From contig JAEDJH010000050.1 in NCBI GenBank assembly GCA_016296415.1, positions 1 to 11,190 of the forward strand: a DNA stretch of 11,190 nt, in the 5' to 3' direction. The stretch's first letter is position 1; every line of letters begins with the position of its first letter. A program made the position numbers and the translations under genes. The notes under the pieces are model-generated. The model made no database searches, had not been told where the DNA came from, and saw nothing but the letters and a program-made list of their open reading frames with translations. Source of the DNA: Clostridia bacterium (GTDB lineage: Bacteria; Bacillota; Clostridia; Christensenellales; CAG-138). Below, in pieces: positions 6,572 through 11,190 of this stretch.

Positions 6572-7603
6572 TTATTTGCAGCAACAGCAGCAGCCGCTGT
6601 CGACCTTCGCCATGTGTGCGATGAGGTTGAGGACCTTGTTGGAATAGCCCCACTCATTGTCATACCATGCGACGAGCTTTACAAAGTGCTCGTTGAGGCT
6701 GATGCCTGCGTCCGCATCGAAAATGGAGGTGCGGGGATCGGTGTAGAAGTCGGAGGATACGACCTTCTCATCGGTGTAGCCGATGATGCCCTTCCACTCC
6801 TCGCTCTCGGAAGCCGCCTTCATAACGGCCTTTATCTCGTCATAGGTGGCTGCCTTCTCAAGACGGCAGGTAAGGTCAACGACGGATACGTCGGGAGTGG
6901 GCACCCTCAGGGACATACCGGTGAGCTTGCCGTTAAGCTGCGGAATTACCTTGCCGACAGCCTTTGCCGCGCCGGTGGAGCTGGGGATGATGTTGTGTGC
7001 CGCCGCACGTCCGCCGCGCCAGTCCTTTTTGGAGGAACCGTCAACGGTGAGCTGGGTTGCGGTAATCGAGTGAACGGTGGTCATAAGACCCTCTACGATT
7101 CCGAAATTGTCATTTATAACCTTTGCAAGAGGTGCAAGGCAGTTCGTGGTGCAGGAAGCATTGGAAACGATGTTCATTTCCGGCTTGTACTCCTTGTGGT
7201 TTACGCCCATTACAAACATGGGAGCGTCGGCCGAGGGAGCAGAGATAATGACCTTCTTTGCGCCGCCGACAAAGTGCGCCGATGCTTTTTCGACGGTGGT
7301 GAATTTACCGGTGGATTCAACTACGTAATCCGCACCGCACTCCGCCCACGGGATGTCTTTGGGATCCATGCAGCTGTAAACTTTGACTTTTTCGCCGTTT
7401 ACAACCATCATATCGCCTTCTTCGCCGACGTCACCGTTGAACCTGCCGTGAACGGTGTCATATTTGAGAAGATACTGCATATAGTCCAAGTCGAGGAACG
7501 GGTCGTTGATGCCTACCACCGTGATCTCGGGATCCGCCATCGCTGCACGGAATACCAGACGACCTATACGACCAAATCCGTTAATGCCAACTTTTACTGC
7601 CAT
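6572..7603 (-). CDS. gapA: Glyceraldehyde-3-phosphate dehydrogenase with a polycysteine C-terminus
   Basis: GAPDH oxidises glyceraldehyde-3-phosphate to 1,3-bisphosphoglycerate with NAD+ in glycolysis. The 343-aa protein has the Rossmann motif GINGFGRIGRL (6-16), INDPF with D34 indicating NAD preference, the catalytic SNASCTTNC with C151, H178 in TTVHS, and the C-terminal WYDNEWGYSNKV. After the normal end of the family fold (about residue 334) it carries VDSG followed by five consecutive cysteines and a final lysine (338-343). These cysteines use both TGC and TGT codons. The start has AAGGAGG nine bases upstream. It is a single-gene unit with its own promoter and tandem terminators. Confidence 0.97.
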   Translation of the reverse strand: MAVKVGINGFGRIGRLVFRAAMADPEITVVGINDPFLDLDYMQYLLKYDTVHGRFNGDVGEEGDMMVVNGEKVKVYSCMDPKDIPWAECGADYVVESTGKFTTVEKASAHFVGGAKKVIISAPSADAPMFVMGVNHKEYKPEMNIVSNASCTTNCLAPLAKVINDNFGIVEGLMTTVHSITATQLTVDGSSKKDWRGGRAAAHNIIPSSTGAAKAVGKVIPQLNGKLTGMSLRVPTPDVSVVDLTCRLEKAATYDEIKAVMKAASESEEWKGIIGYTDEKVVSSDFYTDPRTSIFDADAGISLNEHFVKLVAWYDNEWGYSNKVLNLIAHMAKVDSGCCCCCK

Positions 7604-7634
7604 TGAATGAAACCTCCTTGTTTTACTCGTTAAT

Positions 7635-7663
7635 ATACTACATCACAGCGGGATTTTATGCAA
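7635..7663 (-). promoter_or_regulatory. Promoter of gapA
   Basis: Minus-strand TTGCAT (7658-7663) and TAGTAT (7635-7640) are 17 bases apart, with transcription starting near 7628 and a ~25-base leader carrying AAGGAGG. Another TATAAT upstream has no matching -35 box. Confidence 0.6.
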
Positions 7664-7679
7664 GACGGTTGTTGGAATT

Positions 7680-7708
7680 TTGTGGACTTATATTATATCC
7701 TTTATATA
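7680..7708 (+). promoter_or_regulatory. Possible promoter of the helicase-loader gene
   Basis: TTGTGG (7680-7685) and TATATA (7703-7708) with a 17-base spacer point toward the gene at 7793. The region is AT-rich and offers other pairings, such as TTGGAA at 7672 with TATATC at 7694, so the exact boxes are uncertain. It is divergent from the gapA promoter. Confidence 0.4.
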
Positions 7709-7750
7709 TATTCCGCACTTGCAAATGTCCGTGTGTTTGTGCGATAATCA

Positions 7751-7780
7751 AGCGGGGAGCTTCTCCCACTGCTATTTTTT
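7751..7780 (+). terminator. Terminator-like hairpin just before the helicase-loader gene
   Basis: AGC and GGGAG pair with CTCCC and GCT around a CTT loop, and six T follow one base later (7775-7780). The ribosome binding site of the next gene (GAGGG, 7781-7785) begins immediately after the T run. Any transcript from the upstream promoter has to pass through this hairpin, so it could act as an attenuator. The stem is short (8 bp with gaps), so its strength is uncertain. Confidence 0.45.
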
Positions 7781-7792
7781 GAGGGCTGTGCA

Positions 7793-8752
7793 TTGTTAAA
7801 GCTGACAAACACTCTGAAAGCCGAATATAACAAGCGTTTCAGGCGCGCCATCGACGAAGCCGAAAGCAGGCGTCGTGCGCTGTATTTAACGCTGCCCGAG
7901 CTCAAGCGTATAGCCGATGAGCGAATATCCGTTTCCTACGGCATGGGGCTCAAGCTCATCGAAGGGGGCGACCCCGATGAAATAAAGGCGTCCGTCATGT
8001 CCGAGCTGGCACGCCTTGACGAAGCGGAAGCAGAGCTGCTCCTTTCGGCGGGAGTGGATGCGGATTACCTGAAGCCCCGCTTCTCCTGCAAGCTGTGCTC
8101 GGACTCGGGCTATACCGATGAGCTGCATACCAAGCTCTGCACCTGTGCGATGCAGCGGATAATCGAAGAACGCTACAAAGCCTCCAGGATAGATCCGAAA
8201 AACTCGTTTGAGACGTTCGACGAGGGAATATACGAATCCGAAGCCGTCAGAAAACGCAGATGCAGGCTGAAGGACTTTTTGGTAGAATATTGCGCCGGTT
8301 TCCCCGACAACCCAAAGCCCAATATGCTGTTCATGGGCGAGGTGGGCGTGGGAAAGACCTTCTTCCTCGACTGCATCGCAAAACGCATAACGGAAAGGGG
8401 CTATACGGCGCTGAAACTGACGTCGTATGCCCTTATAAACGAAGTTATGAAAGGTATTTTGAAGCGGGACGTGCCTTCGTTCGATGAGCCCGATCTGCTC
8501 CTGATAGACGACCTTGGGAGCGAGCCGGACATACCGAACATCACCGTTGAGCATATCTTCTCCGTACTCAACGAGCGTACGGAGCTCGGCAAGTCAACGA
8601 TAGTGGCGACCAACCTCGACAAAAACAGACTTTTTACGACCTACGGCGAAAGAATAGCTTCGAGGCTCTTTGCCGAAAGAAGCACCACCGTGATAGACCT
8701 CAAGGGCAGCGATTTAAGGCTTTCTAAAGGCTCTCGACAAACTCCCCGATAA
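7793..8752 (+). CDS. DnaI/DnaC-type helicase loader ATPase
   Basis: This 319-aa AAA+ protein probably loads the replicative helicase onto DNA. The N-terminal ~95 residues are helical and charged. C99-x2-C102 and C116-x-C118, around DSGY, form the zinc-site-like cluster seen in Firmicutes DnaI/DnaC proteins. The ATPase shows Walker A GEVGVGKT (182-189), Walker B LLLIDD (235-240), sensor-1 VATN (271-274) and the arginine-bearing GERIASRL (285-292). IstB transposon ATPases share this core, but the cysteine cluster and absence of a transposase argue for a loader. The start is TTG, with GAGGG seven bases upstream. The 3' end overlaps the opposing hydrolase gene by 29 bases. Confidence 0.9.
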   Translation: MLKLTNTLKAEYNKRFRRAIDEAESRRRALYLTLPELKRIADERISVSYGMGLKLIEGGDPDEIKASVMSELARLDEAEAELLLSAGVDADYLKPRFSCKLCSDSGYTDELHTKLCTCAMQRIIEERYKASRIDPKNSFETFDEGIYESEAVRKRRCRLKDFLVEYCAGFPDNPKPNMLFMGEVGVGKTFFLDCIAKRITERGYTALKLTSYALINEVMKGILKRDVPSFDEPDLLLIDDLGSEPDIPNITVEHIFSVLNERTELGKSTIVATNLDKNRLFTTYGERIASRLFAERSTTVIDLKGSDLRLSKGSRQTPR

Positions 8753-9494
8753 TCTCGGCGGCACGCTCTTTTTCGCAGCCGTAGGGTATGCCGTGCGGCG
8801 AATTTTCCATATATACGAGCGACTTACGCTCCGCTTTTTTCAAGCCCCCGTATATCGCGGCAGGGCTTTTTTTCTTCACCCGTCCGTCATTTGCCGGAGC
8901 CATTACCATCGTGGGGACGGTAAGCTCGGGCAGTATCCTTTTGACTTGCTTTGCAAGTTTTTTTATGTCGCCTATACGCCTTGCGGGCATTCCCATATAG
9001 CCCTGACCCGCTTCATCCGTCTTTAGCTCCTTCGATGTCAGTATGTACGGCACAATGGGGCTGATAAAATGTGCAAACAACAGATAATTTCTCATATAAA
9101 GCGGTGCGCTCATCATAACGAGCCCGTCGCACTTCCTTTTTGAAGCGACAAGCGCCATCAAAAGCGCCCCCATGCTGAGCCCTACCAGCACTATTTTCGT
9201 GCAGCCCTCTTGAACAAGCCTGTCATACGCTCGAAGTGCGTCATCCAGCCACAGTCCGGCATTTTTTGTATTCATGTCCCCGAGCGTGGTTCCGTGTCCC
9301 GACAGTCTCGGCAGGTACACAGTGCAGCCGTGCCCGGCCAGCTCCTGTCCTATTGAAATCATATTGGCAGGCGTTCCCGTAAATCCGTGCAGAACCAGAC
9401 AGCCGACCTCGTTTCCCTTATGGAAGAACGGTTCGGCAAGCGGCGTAAAGTTCCATTTCAGGGAAGCAGCGTCTTTATCGAACAAGTAACCCAT
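8724..9494 (-). CDS. Serine alpha/beta hydrolase (carboxylesterase/monoglyceride lipase type)
   Basis: This 256-aa hydrolase resembles Est30-type carboxylesterases and bacterial monoacylglycerol lipases; its substrate cannot be read from sequence. HGFTGTP (36-42) forms the oxyanion-hole turn, GLSMG gives nucleophile S107, ANDGRV gives D203 and NSPHG gives H234, so the triad is complete. LPRLSGHGTT (61-70) is also family-typical. No signal peptide or membrane segment is visible, so it should be cytoplasmic. An upstream in-frame TTG would add seven residues, but AAAGGAG fits the ATG at 9494. It has its own extended -10 promoter. The 3' end lies inside the end of the convergent helicase-loader gene, leaving no room for a separate terminator. 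Confidence 0.9.
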   Translation of the reverse strand: MGYLFDKDAASLKWNFTPLAEPFFHKGNEVGCLVLHGFTGTPANMISIGQELAGHGCTVYLPRLSGHGTTLGDMNTKNAGLWLDDALRAYDRLVQEGCTKIVLVGLSMGALLMALVASKRKCDGLVMMSAPLYMRNYLLFAHFISPIVPYILTSKELKTDEAGQGYMGMPARRIGDIKKLAKQVKRILPELTVPTMVMAPANDGRVKKKSPAAIYGGLKKAERKSLVYMENSPHGIPYGCEKERAAEIIGEFVESL

Positions 9495-9530
9495 GCGTTT
9501 TCTCCTTTGCGGCAAATCTTTCGTTTATTC

Positions 9531-9539
9531 ATTATACCA
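9531..9539 (-). promoter_or_regulatory. Extended -10 promoter of the hydrolase gene
   Basis: On the minus strand TGG precedes a perfect TATAAT (9531-9536), giving the TGn extended -10 form. The -35 position holds only TGGTAA, a weak match, which is usual for extended -10 promoters. Confidence 0.55.
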
Positions 9540-9566
9540 TACGGTGAAGGAATTTACCATCGTTCA

Positions 9567-9592
9567 GTGCCGAAGCGGTGTGAGTACCGCAC
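9567..9592. repeat. Short inverted repeat between hydrolase promoter and RNA candidate
   Basis: GCGGT (9575-9579) and ACCGC (9586-9590) form a 5-bp hairpin with a 6-base loop; GTGC and GCAC further out give a partly overlapping alternative. It could be an operator upstream of the hydrolase promoter. It has no T run in a terminator position, and a site this short may be chance. Confidence 0.25.
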
Positions 9593-9637
9593 GAGCATAA
9601 AAATAAAAATATATTAACGGTTTTTCCAAAAAATACC

Positions 9638-9646
9638 TGTTATGAT
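9638..9646 (+). promoter_or_regulatory. Possible extended -10 promoter for the multi-hairpin RNA
   Basis: TGT followed by TATGAT (9641-9646) matches an extended -10 element. There is no good -35 box 17 bases upstream. Transcription would start near 9653, just before the first hairpin. Confidence 0.35.
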
Positions 9647-9652
9647 TTGTCT

Positions 9653-9811
9653 TAATATTGTAGGTGCGGAATTTGTCGTTCCGTGCACCTCATCCCTCCG
9701 TGGAAACGGAGATGCCCGGAAGATTCATCACCGCATTTTCGTATTGCAGCGCTTTGGTATCAGGTTTATGCCCTTACTGAACATATTCTATCTTCCGGGC
9801 AAGCTCTTTTT
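9653..9811 (+). ncRNA. Multi-hairpin structured RNA candidate, family not recognised
   Basis: Three helices follow one another. Helix 1 pairs AGGTGC and GGAA (9662-9671) with TTCC and GCACCT (9679-9690) around a 7-base loop. Helix 2 is CTCCGT/ACGGAG (9696-9711) capped by GGAA, a GNRA tetraloop. Helix 3 is a perfect 12-bp pairing of 9713-9724 with 9790-9801, enclosing 65 bases that hold smaller possible stems. TTTTT follows six bases later (9807-9811). The next gene has its own promoter at 9836-9864, so this is better read as an independent small RNA than as that gene's leader. Together with the hydrolase promoter it accounts for most of the gene-free stretch 9495-9889. I recognise no known family. 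Confidence 0.45.
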
Positions 9812-9824
9812 GGGAGAAAATCAT

Positions 9825-9858
9825 GCGGCGTATTCTTGAAATTGCTTAATCACGCCGC
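9825..9858. repeat. 7-bp dyad enclosing the sigma-gene promoter -35 box
   Basis: GCGGCGT (9825-9831) and ACGCCGC (9852-9858) are perfect inverted copies separated by 20 bases. The TTGAAA -35 box lies between them and the right copy touches the -10 box. Position and spacing suggest a dimeric regulator's operator. A transcript crossing it could instead form a hairpin. Confidence 0.5.
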
Positions 9859-9864
9859 TATAAT
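9836..9864 (+). promoter_or_regulatory. Promoter of the ECF-like sigma/membrane protein pair
   Basis: TTGAAA (9836-9841), a 17-base spacer and a perfect TATAAT (9859-9864) form a strong housekeeping promoter. Transcription starts near 9871, leaving a leader of under 20 bases with the ribosome binding site GAGAGG. Confidence 0.8.
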
Positions 9865-9889
9865 TCGTTATATAGAGAGGTGCTTTCAA

Positions 9890-10399
9890 CTGGACAAAAA
9901 GGCACAACGGATTTTATTTGAAACGTTCTATAAGGAATACCGTTCTCTGTATTCGTATGTTTATTCTATCTTGGGCGTACACAATGATGTAGATGACGTG
10001 CTGAATACGGTGCTGTTTGATTTATGCAATAATCCCGATGCACTCGCAAAATCCTCCAATCCGAAAGGTCTGCTGTTCATAAGCGTAAGAAACGCCGCAA
10101 TCAATTTCAAAAAGAAAAGCAGCAGAATAATCTATACATCCGACTCGCCGAACGCCTACCTCAGCTCATCCGACTATACCATGGAGGAGATCGAGCTTTT
10201 CGAGACGATAAGCTGTATAAGAGAATACATGAACGAACTTGCCCCCGAGCTGCACGACCCGTTTATAGAGCATCTGCTTTACGGCAGGACAATCAGAGAC
10301 ATTGCGGAAAAGACCGGTATTTCATATTGGAAGGTCTATTACAGCTTTAACAAGCTCAAGGCGAAAATGCGAAAGGCTCTGCTCGAAAGCGAGTATTGA
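9890..10399 (+). CDS. ECF-like RNA polymerase sigma factor
   Basis: This 169-aa protein has the two-domain layout of a group 4 sigma factor. Region 2 begins around FETFYKEYRSLYSYVYSIL (10-28) and includes DVDDVLNTVLFDL (33-45). A linker of about 55 residues follows. Region 4 has the helix-turn-helix RTIRDIAEKTGISYWKVYY (133-151) and a basic KLKAKMRKAL tail. The reading frame is open further upstream to a GTG at 9683, but that part crosses the promoter and RNA candidate and looks non-coding. The best start is CTG at 9890, nine bases after GAGAGG; no ATG, GTG or well-placed TTG is available, so the exact start is uncertain. The partner gene begins nine bases after its stop. Confidence 0.8.
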   Translation: MDKKAQRILFETFYKEYRSLYSYVYSILGVHNDVDDVLNTVLFDLCNNPDALAKSSNPKGLLFISVRNAAINFKKKSSRIIYTSDSPNAYLSSSDYTMEEIELFETISCIREYMNELAPELHDPFIEHLLYGRTIRDIAEKTGISYWKVYYSFNKLKAKMRKALLESEY

Positions 10400-10408
10400 G
10401 GTGGCGGT

Positions 10409-11190
10409 ATGAAACCGAAAAGCATGAATGAATTAAAGCAGATATTGCGTGAATATCCCTTTCTCATTGACAAAAACTGCACCATGCCGATGAAGAATGC
10501 GATCAATGAATGTTCCGGACGTGCGGATGCCTCGGCGGATTCGTTATACAAAAAAGTCACCGGCGGCACCGAAAGCATGGAGGCTTCGGCGGAAAAATCG
10601 GCGCAGCGCTTCGGCGAGGCTTTGATGCGTCAAATAAGCGGCAAGTCTAAAACCGTGCGCATAAAGTCGTCGCTGGTGCTCCGGATAATCGCCGCATTCG
10701 TGCTGGTATCCTCGTTTGTCATAATGATCTCCGTTCCGTCCGGGGTCAGCTATGCCAAGCCCGAGCTTTCATCAATAGAGCTTACCGAAAGGCTGTCGAG
10801 GGGAGTTTATTCGGCTGTGGAAACGATCCCCCACCCCACCGTGTGTTCGCTGTACAGGCTGCCGGAGTTTGGCACTTCGGGATCTGCCGTGCCGCTCGAA
10901 AAAAGCTATCCGGATGCAGGGAAGCTCGCACATTCCATCCAAAAGCGGCTCGTTGTATTCGACAACCCCGAATGGGAGCTTATCTCGGCAGCAATATGCA
11001 CGGGTGCGGATACCCACGGCATACTGCCGTATTTGTGGCACACGGAATTGTGCTATAAAAACGCAGACGGTCACACTTTTTCGATACTGCAAAAGTGGCA
11101 CGGCGGCGTTACCGAAATAACCCTGCAGAATCTTTATATCAAAAAAGCCTCGCATCTGCTTGACGGCTCTTATATGGTTTGCGGAATGTA
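10409..11190 (+). CDS. Single-span membrane protein, probable anti-sigma partner (partial)
   Basis: The open frame runs from ATG at 10409 through the window edge, 260 codons without a stop, so the C-terminus is missing. GAGGTGG overlapping the sigma stop serves as ribosome binding site. Residues 1-85 are polar and presumably cytoplasmic, starting MKPKSMNELKQILREYPF; residues ~88-109 (LVLRIIAAFVLVSSFVIMIS core) form one membrane helix after a basic RIK stretch. The remaining 150 residues would lie outside the cell. This arrangement and pairing match a membrane-bound anti-sigma factor that holds the upstream sigma at the membrane. I see no zinc-binding HxxxCxxC anti-sigma motif and recognise no named family, so the role is inferred from topology and context. 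Confidence 0.75.
   Translation, partial: MKPKSMNELKQILREYPFLIDKNCTMPMKNAINECSGRADASADSLYKKVTGGTESMEASAEKSAQRFGEALMRQISGKSKTVRIKSSLVLRIIAAFVLVSSFVIMISVPSGVSYAKPELSSIELTERLSRGVYSAVETIPHPTVCSLYRLPEFGTSGSAVPLEKSYPDAGKLAHSIQKRLVVFDNPEWELISAAICTGADTHGILPYLWHTELCYKNADGHTFSILQKWHGGVTEITLQNLYIKKASHLLDGSYMVCGM

Noticed and set aside
6403..6624. Short plus-strand frame with GGAGG just before an ATG at 6415
   Set aside because: The GGAGG to ATG distance is only two bases, and the frame runs through the gapA terminators into the antisense of gapA. The bases are better explained by RNA pairing.
6512..7606. Plus-strand open frame of 364 codons opposite gapA
   Set aside because: It lies entirely over the conserved GAPDH gene and its terminator, and its product resembles nothing recognisable.
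7886..8554. Minus-strand open frame of 222 codons opposite the helicase loader
   Set aside because: The plus strand encodes a full AAA+ ATPase with all motifs in order, so the opposite frame is incidental.
7793..8752. IstB-type transposition ATPase of an IS21 element
   Set aside because: No transposase gene or terminal inverted repeats flank it, and the N-terminal cysteine cluster is typical of helicase loaders.
9653..9811. Known riboswitch or 6S RNA
   Set aside because: The core sequences of the cobalamin, Mg2+ (M-box), Mn2+, glycine and guanidine riboswitches are absent. 6S RNA would need its two ends to pair around a central bubble, which is not the case.
9683..9889. 69-codon N-terminal extension of the sigma factor
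   Set aside because: The extension starts at a GTG within a hairpin, crosses the 12-bp RNA helix and the sigma promoter, and has no sigma-like sequence. The protein resembles the family only from about residue 70 onward.

Overview
The window looks like a chromosomal segment from a Gram-positive anaerobe of the class Clostridia, probably near Oscillospiraceae/Ruminococcaceae. Supporting points are an rpsF-ssb-rpsR operon, a Spo0H/SigH-type sigma factor, strong AGGAGG-type ribosome binding sites, a DnaI/DnaC-type helicase loader with an N-terminal cysteine cluster, and fermentative citrate lyase genes. This placement comes from reading the proteins by eye, not from a search. No insertion sequence, phage gene, CRISPR array, tRNA or rRNA was recognised.

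Layout. (1) 1-1195, minus strand: ribosomal protein S6, single-strand DNA-binding protein and ribosomal protein S18, with a promoter (TTGTAA-17-TATAAT) and a clear intrinsic terminator. (2) 1215-6285, minus strand: citD-citE-citF-citC encode the citrate lyase acyl-carrier, beta and alpha subunits and the lyase ligase. They are followed without a break by a SigH-like sigma factor and a 249-residue protein of unknown function with a nuclease-like motif. Adjacent genes overlap by a few bases or lie at most 5 bases apart, so six genes appear to form one transcription unit. citX and citG, needed to make and attach the lyase prosthetic group, are not in the window. (3) 6286-6571: an intergenic region with two tandem terminators for gapA, the citD promoter, and a possible 75-base small RNA read in the opposite direction. 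Its promoter would share a palindromic TTGCAA -35 box with the citD promoter. (4) 6572-7603, minus: glyceraldehyde-3-phosphate dehydrogenase with five consecutive cysteines at its C-terminal end. (5) 7793-8752, plus: a helicase-loader ATPase with a TTG start and a terminator-like hairpin immediately before its ribosome binding site; it overlaps tail-to-tail with (6) 8724-9494, minus, a serine alpha/beta hydrolase. (7) 9495-9889: 395 bases without a gene, holding the hydrolase promoter, an unrecognised multi-hairpin RNA candidate and a sigma-gene promoter flanked by a 7-bp dyad. (8) 9890 to the end, plus: an ECF-like sigma factor, apparently starting at CTG, and a single-span membrane protein cut off by the window edge. 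The pair looks like a sigma/anti-sigma module.

The parts of most interest are the sigma factor and unknown protein attached to the citrate lyase operon, the polycysteine tail on GAPDH, the two structured intergenic RNAs, and the sigma/membrane-protein pair whose partner matches no anti-sigma family I recognise.
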